A DNA stretch of 64,000 bases. Source: Ananas comosus. Taxonomy: Eukaryota > Streptophyta > Magnoliopsida > Poales > Bromeliaceae. Of the stretch, positions 54,393 through 64,000 are shown one piece after another. Below the pieces are notes generated by a model. The model worked only from the letters and a program-made list of their open reading frames with translations. It had not been told where the DNA came from and did not search any database. The position numbers and the translations under genes are program-made. Every line of letters begins with the position of its first letter. Positions within the stretch are counted from its first letter, which is position 1. The stretch spans positions 13,498,238-13,562,237 of the forward strand of contig NC_033621.1 of assembly GCF_001540865.1 (NCBI RefSeq), given 5' to 3'.

Positions 54393-54625
54393 TAGTCTAA
54401 ATATATAAAAGCGTATAGAAATTCCGACAATGACAGACGGAATCCAAAAAGGAATAAAATAATATTCCCTACGAATGGTTATGATTAATTTGTTAAAAAT
54501 ATCTCAAATCTATACTATATATAAAAGCGTATAGAAATTCCGACAATGACAGACGGAATCCAAAAAGGAATAAAATAATATTCCCTATGAATGGTTATGA
54601 TTAATTTGTTAAAAATATCTCAAAT
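54393..54625 (+). repeat. 116-bp tandem duplication of a Helitron 5' end
   Basis: TATAAAAGCGTATAGAAATTCC, ACAATGACAGACGGAATCC and AATATTCCCTA.GAATGGTT repeat at a spacing of 116 bp (54411 and 54527). The second unit begins TCTATACTATATATAAAAGC, the usual plant Helitron start. Confidence 0.8.
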
Positions 54626-56494
54626 AAAAACGAACGGTTATGATCAATCTATTAAATCTCTACTATATCCAAAAAGAAATAAAATAATATTACCAACTAC
54701 CCACTCAGATTAATTGTTAAAAATATCTCAAATAAAAACGAACGGTTATGATCAATCTATTAAATATAAAATAATATTATCTACAAATGGTTATAATTAA
54801 TCTCAAATAAAAATAAACGATTATGATCCCTATTAAGTATAAAATAATATTTTCTACGAATGGTTATGATTAATTTGTTAAAAATATCTCAAATAACAAT
54901 CTATTAAATCTCTACTATATATATAAAAATCTATTCCCTACAAATGGTTATGATCAATTTGTTAAAAAAATATCTCAAATAATAACAGTTGTGATCAATC
55001 TTTTAAAACATAGCATTTCTATTCATCTATAAATTCATTCTTACGAATGATTATAATCAAATTGTTAAAAAATATTTCAAATAAAAACAAACTGTTATGA
55101 TCAAATTGTTAAAAAATGGCATTCCTATTCATCTATTTTACATTAAAATTAAAATTTGAGTTTAAATTATGAATTAAATTTAATTTTTGATATCAAATTT
55201 GAATTAGCAATTAATTTTTTTATTACAGTTGATCAAAATTAAATTTTAAGTTTTAAAGTAAATGTGAATTAAATTTTGACGCCTTTAATTTGAAACATAT
55301 ATTTAAATTTGATTCATCAAAAATCAAAGAGTATATAAAAATGTTCGATGTATATAAAAAAAAGAACGCTATAGGATGTTGTAAATATTTTCTAATAAAA
55401 TATAACATATTAATTTATAAATATAATTTTTATTGTAAAATTTTGGATATATATAATGTACAAATTTATANGTAGGATATCGCAAGAAAAAAAATATATG
55501 TAGCTTGTAAAAATATATGAGAAACTAAAAACTACTTAGTTTAAATTTATATACAAAGTTTAATTTCCGCAGTTTTAAATTAAGTGTAAATGAAATTTTG
55601 AATTTTAAATTAAAACTAGTTGACATTATTTTTTTAATTAACGATTAAGTTTAAACTATAGTTTTTAATTTAAATTAAGTATTAAATTTGAGTTTAAAAT
55701 TAAAATTACATTTTATCTACTTATCCTTACGGTAAAAAATTGTTAAACTAGTATTGTCAAACAAAAATAAACTTTATAAAAAATTGTTAAACTAATATTA
55801 GTAAGCATTCTTACTTAAATATCTACTTATCTTTACGATACAAAATTTTCTAACTAGTGTTGACAATAATAAACTCTATAAAAAAATTGTTTAACTAGTA
55901 TTGGTAAACATCCCTTATCTAAAAATATATATATCATCTCTAAATTATCTAACAATAAACTCTATAAAAATTGTTTAATTAGTATTGGTAAGCATCTTTT
56001 ATAATAAAATATGAATTATCCCTAGTATTAGCAAATAAAAATAAACTCTAATTAATATTGGTAAACATCTATTATAATAAAATATAAATTATCTAACTAG
56101 TATTGGCAAGCAAAAATAAACTCTATAAAAATTGTTAATTAGTATTGGTAAGCATCCCTTATAATAAAATAAGGAAAAACCTAAGGCAGACAGTAACAGC
56201 CTTAAAGATATGCGAAAATATATATCATATCTAAACTCTATAAAAATTGTTTAATTAGTATTGGTAAGCATCCCTTATAATAAAATAAGGAAAAACCTAA
56301 GGCAGACAGTAACAGCCTTAAAGATATGCGAAAATATATATCATATTGTAAATATTTTCTAATAAAATATAACATATTAATTTATAAATATAATTTTTAT
56401 TGTAAAATTTTGGATATATATAATATACAAATTTATATTGATTTGAGATAAATTATAATAATTGTTACGTGCGTTTGCACGTACATTCAACTAG
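54509..56494 (+). mobile_element. Non-autonomous Helitron
   Basis: The 5' end A|TCTATACTATATATAAAAGC and the 3' end are both recognisable. The 3' end is a perfect 7-bp hairpin TACGTGC-GTTT-GCACGTA at 56466-56483, seven bases, then CTAG (56491-56494) followed by T. Insertion between A and T is the Helitron rule. The interior is AT-rich, without helicase or Rep domains, and contains further partial 5' ends (54657, 54908), so several copies may be nested. Single N at 55471. Confidence 0.78.
55379..56436 (+). repeat. Repeats inside the Helitron, including a 90-bp copy ending at a single N
   Basis: 55379-55470 (TTGTAAATATTTTCTAATAAAATATAAC...) recurs almost unchanged at 56344-56436; the first copy ends exactly at the N at 55471. 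A second direct repeat of 116-bp period (AAGGAAAAACCTAAGGCAGACAG at 56171 and 56287) lies between. AAAAATTGTTAA/TTAGTATTGGTAAGCATC words recur about every 100 bp through 55740-56280. Confidence 0.8.
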
Positions 56495-56514
56495 TATATA
56501 TATATATATATATA

Positions 56515-56730
56515 GTCCGGCTATGTTGCTTGTTAAAAGCACCAAGCGCTTGGTACTTGTAAGTTTTTTACCGTTAGATTTACGTCTTTAATTATTTTCA
56601 ACCGTTAGATTATACTATTCAACCAACTACCCACTCAACCCTAGGGGGCTTACATCATCCTAACCGCACATCCCTTAATCCAAGGGCCGAAAACTTACAA
56701 GTACCAATGACTTGTACTTTCGAAAGTATG
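56515..56730 (+). mobile_element. MITE family 1, copy f, fused to a CACGGAGG-type MITE
   Basis: The left part GTCCGGCTATGTTGCTTG through CCACCCACTCAACC to AAGTACCAATGACTTG is family 1. Instead of its own right end it passes at GAAAGTATGGAGGCCTCCG into the next element, so it is a recombinant or nested copy. Confidence 0.7.
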
Positions 56731-57237
56731 GAGGCCTCCGTGTTTGTAAGTTGTTTTCGATAATGGGACTTTCAATTCAGCGATCGGTTCCGTTAAATAT
56801 GATCTACGCTATTGGAACTATCTAAAAACCAAATTTCATAATTTTTTGACTTTGTTTGCCTACTGAACGAGTAGCCTTAAAATAAATGGCTGAAAATAAA
56901 AATCTCATAAAAATCAGTGATAAAAGACTCAAATTTCAAATCGGAAGTATTGTTCTTATTCTTAATGTTAAGTAGAATTTTCTATTAAAATTTCATATAA
57001 TTTGGAAACTTCTACACCGTTGAATTTAAAAACGTGCCACATCGGCCATTAAAATAGTCATTTTTGAGACCCTTTGATCGCTTAGTAAATGATGTCGAAA
57101 AATTATAAAATTTGGTTTTTAGATAGTTTCAATAGCGTAGATTATGCCTAACGGAGCCGATCGTCGAATCGGATGTCCTATAATCAAAAACAACTTACAA
57201 GCACGGAGGCCTCCGTACTTTTGAAAGCACGGGAGAC
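56730..57237. mobile_element. MITE, CACGGAGGCCTCCGTG type
   Basis: GGAGGCCTCCGTGTTTGTAAGTTGTTTTCGAT at the left and AACAACTTACAAGCACGGAGGCCTCCGTAC at the right are inverted. Interior words (ACACCGTTGAA, GTCGAAAAATTATAAAATTTG, AACGGAGCCGATCGTCGAATCGGA) are shared with family 2, showing common origin despite different ends. Confidence 0.75.
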
Positions 57238-57256
57238 GTACTATATATATATATAT

Positions 57257-57535
57257 AGTTGTGCTGGAATGCTTATGGAAGCACGGAGGGCTCCGTGCTT
57301 CCAAGTCGTTTTCGATGTTCGGACTTTCGAATCGACGATCGGCTCCGTTAGAGTTGATCTAGAGTATTTGAAGTACTAGAAAATAAATTTTGCGATTTTT
57401 CGATATCATTTGCCTAGTGATCGAAGGGGTTCAAAATCAATAATTTTAATTCGATTCGAAAGTCCAAACATTGAAAACAAAGTGGAAGCACGGAGCCCTC
57501 CGTGCTTCCATAAGCATCATTTATATATATATATA
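57257..57535. mobile_element. MITE with nested terminal hairpins
   Basis: Each end, AATGCTTATGGAAGCACGG... and ...CCGTGCTTCCATAAGCAT, is both an inverted repeat of the other and itself a hairpin (GGAAGCACGGAG / CTCCGTGCTTCC). It is flanked by (TA)n and 280 bp long. The interior is related to the element at 56730-57237. Confidence 0.82.
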
Positions 57536-57544
57536 TATATATAG

Positions 57545-58950
57545 TCCGGCTGCTAACGTATTGGAAGCCGAATTCCCTGACCCTTGACCTAGTCAAAGAT
57601 CCTCCTCGGGGAGCGTGTCAGGATGAAAAACGGCTGCGAATAGTGACCCTCGAAGTTTACGCCATTCGACTGAATCAAGTGATTCGACTGATGAGGGATC
57701 GGATCGGCCGAGTTTAAAAACTCTATTAAAGATTTGGTTCGGCTGGAATGAGTCGAATGTACGGACCAGCTACAGATTTGACTCGGTAGATGAGTCGATT
57801 AGAAGAAACACACACCAGTTGGTCGGCTTGAAGAGCCGAAAGCCTTAGAAATTAAGCTTGAGGAAAAGTACAAGGGTTGAGTGTGCCTGATGGCATACAG
57901 ACTTGGTTGATCTACTTAGCACCTACTCCTAGGTAAAAACAGTAAATGCGAGAAAGTAAAAGTTACAAGTAGACTACTCCTAGAAAATGCAAAAAATTGC
58001 AAGAAAATAAGGGCGGTCTTTTGTTCACAGGGAAAAGACCCCTTTTTAGGGCGTTATTGACCTATTTATAGATCGCCCATTGTGATCAGTTATTACTTAT
58101 ACATGATCGGCCACTATTCCTGATTTTTCGGACCACTTTCAGCCGATCGGAACCGCCTGCAACTGCTTGCGGTTACTGTAACCTCCCTTAATTTGCGCGG
58201 CGGTTCGTTCCTTAAAAACCCTTCCGATGCTCCCGGTGTACAGCAAGATTGCCGCCTTTAAATGGAATATTGGCGTACCACCTGTCTGTGCCTAATTGGC
58301 TCAACAATTGCCCCATCGGCAGCTTTCGAAGTAATGCTTCGGTAGCTGGCGTAATCCGAGACGCGATTACTTTTCAAATCCCTAGAACGGTTTCGTCTCA
58401 GCCGTCTGCTTCTTTCTACTGCTAAAATTGCACAATCGCTTCAATAACAAGCATGATCCGAGGCGTGGTTCTCGATCCAAACAATTTCAAATTTTCTGCA
58501 CGGCTTCATCTCAGCCGTCCACTCCTTCTTTATAGCCACGATCCTGACGAGATCCAGGGCGTGGCCTCCGATATCATCAATTACGAGTGCTCCGTATGGT
58601 TTCATCTCGGCCGTCCATTACTTTTCTACGGCCGTGATTCCACTATCTCCTTTTGTTTTATGTGTGGCATTAATTAGGTCATCTTAATTGTCGCCGTCTT
58701 TTCATCATTATAGCCGACCTCGGAAATCAAATTCGACGCGACGGCTATTCTTTCCTTCCTTGTTAAACTTCTTATTCCTTCTTATACCCAGACCTCGTCT
58801 TCCTCGCTTCTCTTTACTTCTTCCTCGTTCTCTTTGACCTCTTATCCATATCTCTCGACCACAGCTTCTGCTCACTTTTTTCTTCCTTAGCATCTTTTCG
58901 CTTCGAGTAATGACGCCACTTCCGTCTTTACCTACTCATCCTTAGCTGGA
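57545..58950 (+). mobile_element. Probable upstream region (LTR/leader) of the mobile-domain element
   Basis: Moderately GC-rich sequence unlike the surrounding A/T DNA. CTATTTATAGATCG near 58070 is a TATA-like box. Repeated words (CTCAGCCGTC / CTCGGCCGTCCA near 58396, 58512, 58608) indicate an internal repeat. It leads directly into the plant-mobile-domain frame. No second LTR is present, so the element type is inferred. Confidence 0.4.
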
Positions 58951-58956
58951 TTATAT

Positions 58957-59720
58957 CATGCTTAAATCGTATCTCGTTACGGACCCTACTAGATTCATTT
59001 TGGGTCCCTCCTTTACTGAAGACCCGCCTGTCGATGATTTTTCTTATTCTAGCGACGATCTTCCATTGGTGGCCAAATCCATTCATCTCCATTCCTGGTA
59101 CCCCTCGGCTTCAATAGGAAAAAGCCTTCGAACCTGGCCAAGTGTTTCAGATGCTTATTTGACTTGATTAGATCGAGTGGAAGCTGTCTATGGTGACTTT
59201 TGGCGGGAAGTCGGGATCTATGAAGCTATTCGGCTATCTCGGAAGCCTCCTGTAGCCGACAACCTTCTTTTGGCCTCTGCTCTCTGTTTCTGGTCTCGTG
59301 TCTCTAATGTTTTCTTTTCAAAAGAGGACCTCTTACTCCAACTCTCTTAGATGTAGCTGCCATCATTGGTTTACGACCTCATGGAGTTACCCTCTCCATG
59401 GCCTACAATCCGGATGGCGTATCTAACTTTTAGACTCATCTTAACCTCGCTGACTTGGCTTATTCTAAGTTTCTCTGTAAATTTGCAGGTGAATCCCCTA
59501 CTCCTGTCACTAGGAGGGAACACACAGCGTTCCTCCTATATTGGTTGTGTCATAATCTCTTCTGTATTCGTTCGTAGAAGATTAATCGAGACTTTGTTCC
59601 AATCGTCGTTGGTTTGACTGACGACGATAAATTAGCTCTTGAGCCTTACTTTCTTGCTTTTGTTTATAGGAAAATTTTTGATTCCATCAAACCACTGCTC
59701 TCTGGAGATGGTGTAACGAT
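58957..59720 (+). pseudogene. Plant mobile domain (PMD) protein, decayed
   Basis: The frame opens MLKSYLVTDPTRFILGPSFT, then SIHLHSWYPSASIGKSLRTW. After a stop at 59165 it continues in pieces: VYGDFWREVGIYEAIRLSRK, CFWSRVSNVFF, AAIIGLRPHGVTLSMAYNPD, RREHTAFLLYWLCHNLFCIR, and FVPIVVGLTDDDKLALEPYF. These are the conserved blocks of the plant mobile domain (FWxxAGI-like start, the CFFW-like block, xLxGLRPxG, and EHxAFLLYWLCxxLF). The domain occurs in retrotransposons and in the domesticated MAIL/MAIN genes. At least three in-frame stops and one frame change (near 59575) make it a pseudogene, ending in unrelated sequence near 59720. Confidence 0.75.
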
Positions 59721-59909
59721 CAGTTCGGGTTGTGGTGTTTTCTGATTTTTACAAATATTTTTGCAAATTTATTTTTCCAATTTGTACCGAAACCCTTTGG
59801 ATACAGATTCGACTGCTCATTTTGATTCTTAGAGAAGAAAGAAGAGAGAGTAGGGGAGGGTTGGGGGGACACGTGTCACCCCAAGGTCCCCCCAAACCCT
59901 TCTTTAATG

Positions 59910-60275
59910 TAGTAAGAATAGAGAATAGATATTATTCCTATAATTTCATACTTTTTTATTTTAATACTCCATAATTTAAAATATATTAATTTAATATATG
60001 TGGTTTTATTTTTTCCTTTTTATCAGTTTCACGGTTAACCCTTCGTTAAATCATATACAAAAAATTTTAGATATTCCACATATGGTTTATCAAATATTCA
60101 TTTTAGTATTCTTTAGTTTTAACTTTATCACTGATTTAACGAAAAAAATTAGAAAAGAGAATAATAAAAGGAGAAAATTAAAATTATAGAGGGTACGAAA
60201 GTAATATATTTTAGACCGCAGGATATTAAAGTTAGAAAATATGAAACCACGGAGGTGGTATTTGGAGTTTTTTCT
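59910..60275. mobile_element. MITE family 3, copy
   Basis: It runs from AATAGATATTATTCCTATAATTTCATAC to GAAACCACGGAGGTGGTATTTGGAGTTTTTTC. The interior TATCACTGATTTAACGAAAAAAATTAG matches 48.9 and 52.9 kb. Confidence 0.75.
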
Positions 60276-61160
60276 AAAATTTAAGGATACGTTAATAAGT
60301 GGCGATAGGATTTATTTGACGTGACCGTAGAAAATAATACGATTGAAAAAGTATTTATTAAAAAATGGCAATTATTTATATACTATTAAATTTTTTGACT
60401 TACTTATTTATTTATTTTAGAAGATTAATATTAAAAATATATTTTTAACGTTGTAAAGAATAGTAGTTATCTTTATAAAATTATTATTTTTCTCTTTTAA
60501 ATATACTTTTTTACTGTCATCAATTTTTCTTATTTACCTTTAAATTAGGTGTAAAATAAGTATTTTAATTTTTTACCTTTTTAAATATATTTTTCTACCG
60601 TCGGCAACTTTTCTTATTTGCCTTTTAAGTTAGGTGCAAATGAAATATTTTAACTTTTTGCTTTCTCAATATATACTCTTCTACTGTTACCGACTTTTCT
60701 TATTACCTTTAATTTAGGGGTGAAAAAGGTATTTTTGATTTTTTTAACTCATGTAGAAACTCGGTTTAATCCGAGATGACTTAACGGCCTAACAGTGAGA
60801 TTATTTTCGAATAACAGAAAAATATATGAGAGTATATTTGAAATAAAAAACTAGCAGTATATAAGATATTTCAGAAGTTTGGAGGAGTATATTAGATATT
60901 ATTTGTTGTTAAAAGTACTTTCTATTATAAAAAAAATTGATAAAAATTTTGTTAAAATATTATAAACTAGTATAAAGTGTATTAAAAAAATTAAATTTAA
61001 TTTAGTGATCTCACGAATTATTTTTTAATAATAATTTAAAGTTAAAGTTTGATATATTTTTTTATGCAGAGGGATAAGTGAGACAAACGCCAAAATGCCA
61101 GGGGGCTTTTTATAATTTAGCCCCACTAAAAAAAAAAAAGAAAAAACTTCTTCAAGCCAA
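60276..61160. other. AT-rich intergenic DNA, no gene seen
   Basis: TTTTTCTTATTTACCTTTAAATTAGG recurs three times (about 60525, 60610, 60695), a degenerate 85-bp tandem repeat. Otherwise low complexity. Confidence 0.5.
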
Positions 61161-61219
61161 ATGGGCCGAATAAACGGCCTTTGCAACGTCACTCACGGCC
61201 CACGAACGCTCTCCACCCG

Positions 61220-61381
61220 CACGTGCGTCGGCGCTTTCCCTCACGTTCCCTCGCACGTGCGACGCGCTTCGTCACGTGCTTCGCACGTGCCGCGCATTGG
61301 CGGGAGGGAGCAATACCCCGAACCTCATTCGTTTCCGGTGTACCCTCCCACACCCGCAACCCAATCACATATGGACACGTG
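61220..61381 (+). promoter_or_regulatory. Cluster of five G-boxes in the PDS5 promoter
   Basis: CACGTG occurs at 61220, 61254, 61273, 61284 and 61376, with a CCAAT word near 61361. Such clusters bind bZIP/bHLH factors (light, ABA or stress). They lie 40-200 bp upstream of the TATA box at 61418-61425 (TATTTATA). Confidence 0.75.
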
Positions 61382-61531
61382 TCCCTCAATGACCCCGAAA
61401 ACTCACATCCTCCGCCGTATTTATACTGATCCGGAGGAACAACATACCGCTCCTCTCTCTCCTACTTCTCTCTCGAGTTTCCCCCCGCGGAGTCCCAAAA
61501 CCCTAAATAAAGCTCCGATCGATCCATTTCA

Positions 61532-61561
61532 ATGGCGACGACCTCTAGTATCTTCGTCTAG
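61532..61561 (+). promoter_or_regulatory. Upstream ORF of 9 codons in the PDS5 leader
   Basis: ATG GCG ACG ACC...GTC TAG, nine sense codons, ends 23 bp before the main ATG at 61585. Its context, AATGGCG, is as good as that of the main start, so it may dampen translation. Alternatively, transcription may start downstream of it. Confidence 0.6.
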
Positions 61562-61584
61562 GTTTTCCATTTCGGTCCATCGCA

Positions 61585-63284
61585 ATGCCCGATCCTCCGG
61601 AGCGAGTCGTAGAGCGGGTGGGAAAGCTCCTCTCCCAACCCCGCCTCAACAAGGACGCACTGGTGAAGCTACTTAAGGTATGAAAGGGTTCGATCAAACC
61701 CTAGATGTATCCATTGCTTGTTCTTCTACGATATTCTTGTACTGTTAGTAATTCAGCTATTTATGCCGCTTTGATTTGCATTTTGGACATGTTTATTCAA
61801 TTTGTTAGTGGATTCTACGTTTTCTTATGAAAGAATTCGCAGTAATGTAGATCGTATTAACCCTAATTGGGGCAATTAATCTGGGACTAGTATTGTGAGT
61901 GGAGGTTTAGAATGGTCGCAATTCTTCAAATTGATGTTGCGTAGATAGGAAGTAGATATTGTCACCCGAAGAAATGCTGAATAATGCTGTGAATTGGTGA
62001 AATTTCAAGCGTCAAACTGAAATAGTAGCATAACGCCTCTGGATAATGTGGAAATGCCTTTGGATTTGTGTAAATTAGAAAGAAAGTTTATTCGATTGAA
62101 ATATTCTCATGAGACATGGCTGTTTCTCTTGGTCTTTGCTGATTTGAAGAAGAGATGAATAAGGCTACTGACGTAAGTACTTTTTCAAAAAACAAAAAAC
62201 AGCATTAGTTTGGATAGTCTGGCGCTTTATTCTAATTGCAGATTTTGGTTGGGGTGATGGGGCTTGCAGAAGCAAGCCATTCATATATGAAGATTGAATT
62301 AGCAATGAAGCTGTTCCTAAAGTAAAAACAGATAGGAGCAATGTGCAAATTGGCCTGAATGTGCAATGTCTACTAATGCAGAATAACTGAAGCTCTGATG
62401 CTGCCATTTTATATGCTTTCTGTGCCTCAAGTCTAATTTCATAGGAACACCTTCATCTTTATTTAAACTTTAAAATGAACTTTTTTTGGGGTTGGCATGT
62501 TCGTTCCTTCTGTTGTTTTCACCTGCAATAACTTGTGATTCAATGTTTGCTGCTTGATAAATGGAGATACTTTTGTAATACCCAGTTGAAAAATCTATAA
62601 CATTTCTTTTCTTCTCTTTTTTATTTGCAGCAAGCTGAGGGTGCTTTATCAGAGTTGACTCAATCTTCTTCTCTAGAGAACACATTACGTCCTTTGAACA
62701 AATCTCTAGTTCAAAGCAACTTGCTTCACCACAAAGACAAGGATGTTAAACTATTAGTTGCTGTTTGTTTCACTGATATCATCCGGATTCTTGCACCTAG
62801 TCCACCTTATAGTGATGAAGTATTTAAGGTACAGAAGTTCTCTTGCCAGTGATCCCGCTGCCAATACTATTAACCGATTTTTAGATTTACTATAGCCTTC
62901 CTTTACTGTGGTCCTTTTTCAGCAGAACTATCTACACATGCATTTCAACTTGATTTCATTTTGTGTTTCAGTTCAACCTGTCTATGGGAAATGTAAAAGT
63001 CAGGCTATTTCAGGCAAAGAAAAGTTAAAATAATTTGTCTTTAAGTATCAGTAAAGTGATGACTATTTTGTAATTCTTTCTTGTCCAATAACTAATTTGC
63101 AGGAGATTTTTAAGATTATTATTAGTACTTTTGTGGACCTTGCCGATGTTGAGAGTCCATATATTTCAAGGAGGATGAAGATACTGGAGACAGTTTCTGC
63201 TCTCAGATGTTCAGTTATTATGCTTGACATTGGCTGTGAGGATTTAGTCCTTGATATGTTTAGGGTTTTTTTCTCTGTTGCAGA
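61585..63284 (+). CDS. PDS5: Sister chromatid cohesion protein PDS5 homologue, 5' part
   Basis: Exons 61585-61677, 62631-62828 and 63103-63284 are joined at GT-AG sites; the last ends in a GTAAGA donor and the gene continues beyond the window, since no further exon is visible to 64000. The 157 residues encoded read VVERVGKLLSQPRLNKDALV, KQAEGALSELTQS, LLHHKDKDVKLLVAVCFTDI, RILAPSPPYSDEVFK, EIFKIIISTFVDL, RRMKILETVSALRCSVIMLD. This is the conserved N-terminal HEAT-repeat region of PDS5, including the HKDKDVKLLVA motif. PDS5 binds the cohesin ring in the nucleus and regulates sister chromatid cohesion and DNA repair. The start is set by the family N-terminus and by the stop of the upstream ORF 23 bp before it. 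Confidence 0.92.
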
Positions 63285-64000
63285 GTAAGAATTACTATCA
63301 CTTACGTCTATTCATGTTGTTGATGAACTGTTTTTGAGTATAATCAACTTTTTGGGTGGAGCTAGTCACTTCATGCATGTCTAAATCTATTTATGATGGT
63401 TGTGCGATGGTTGGTTTGATTTTGCAAATCATCTAATGGATGAGTTTAAATCCTAAGTGCTAGAAGTAATTAATTTAAAAGGTTGCGGCAGTCATTGTCT
63501 GTTAGTTTATTGCCTCAAGAAATTGATGAGCTCACATCCTTTTTTCTGCCATTTAGTGGACAAACTGACTCAATATTACCTTGATCAAAATTACCTGACA
63601 TATCGATCTAAATGAATAGATGAAGTTATGACTTTATTTAGTAAGTAATCATTGAAAGAAGGTACATACAAGTTTCAACGATCTGCCATTGCTGGAGAGT
63701 TTTTATGTCCTTATTTTCCTGGTTATTTTGTTGACCAGAAGTTTTCCTGGTGATTTAAGCACTATCCTAGCTGAACTTCAATCAAAATGATGAACACTTT
63801 CTTGATTTATTATTTTTGTTTTGTAAGGAAGCACTAAAACAGCTTCCTGGTAAACTGTATTGTTTAATAATCTAGCCTTTTTTTGCCTCCAACTCGATGA
63901 CAAGTGGCAGCATTTCTTTTGTGAATATCTTCTGGTTGTCATTTCATCATCTTGTTATTCTTGGCAACCGTTTCAAACTTTTTCTTTTCCGAAGTACTTT
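63285..64000 (+). other. Intron 3 of PDS5, no further exon seen
   Basis: It starts with the GTAAGA donor. AT-rich sequence without the expected continuation (an aspartate/histidine-rich HEAT segment) before the window ends. Confidence 0.6.

Noticed and set aside
61161..61676. A 171-codon frame over the PDS5 promoter and first exon
   Set aside because: It is out of frame with PDS5, runs through the G-box promoter and TATA box, and has no recognisable domain.
1..64000. CRISPR arrays, operons, bacterial promoters or phage genes
   Set aside because: Spliced plant genes and plant transposons dominate; the short tandem repeats lack spacer structure.

Overview
The window looks like nuclear DNA of a monocot flowering plant. 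The genes are sparse, their first exons are GC-rich, their introns are canonical GT-AG and often kilobases long, and the intergenic space is AT-rich and packed with MITEs, (TA)n tracts, Helitron-like ends, SINEs and LTR-retrotransposon pieces. A monocot-like plastid rps3 fragment is embedded in it. I cannot name the species. It is not bacterial or viral; no CRISPR array, operon or intact tRNA/rRNA gene was seen.

Layout. 1-4.4 kb: repeats, including a 1-kb direct duplication and a 61-N gap. 4.4-8.7 kb: a V-ATPase proteolipid (subunit c) gene whose 5' leader is split by a complete 1,769-bp gag-only LTR retrotransposon with a 5-bp target duplication. 8.7-12.6 kb: MITEs, a LINE remnant, a SINE and a 440-bp foldback element. 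12.7-20.1 kb: two paralogous stand-alone subtilisin-propeptide (I9) genes flanking a 3'-truncated patatin-like gene and a plastid rps3 insertion. About 21.48-27.03 kb: a block whose letters run backwards without being complemented. Read in reversed order it contains four exons of the N-terminal part of the mRNA-export factor GLE1 plus two recognisable MITE pieces. 27-30.5 kb: repeats and an RNase H-like fragment. 30.7-36.7 kb: an auxin response factor of the miR160-targeted clade, with a sequence gap in exon 1, a 4.3-kb transposon-filled intron and a miR160 site. 36.7-45.8 kb: mostly non-genic. 45.8-47.2 kb: a two-exon minus-strand gene of unknown function. 47.2-58.9 kb: MITEs, SINE, Helitron. 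58.9-59.7 kb: a decayed plant-mobile-domain gene. 61.2-64 kb: the 5' end of a PDS5 cohesin cofactor gene with a G-box-rich promoter and a uORF, running off the window.

The genes do not form a pathway; this is ordinary plant gene order with heavy transposon load. The most important observation is the string-reversed block, which no DNA rearrangement can produce and which therefore points to a data or assembly error. A second quality signal is that five of seven single-N positions sit beside near-identical copies of flanking sequence, so some apparent duplications, including a doubled exon, may be assembly artefacts.
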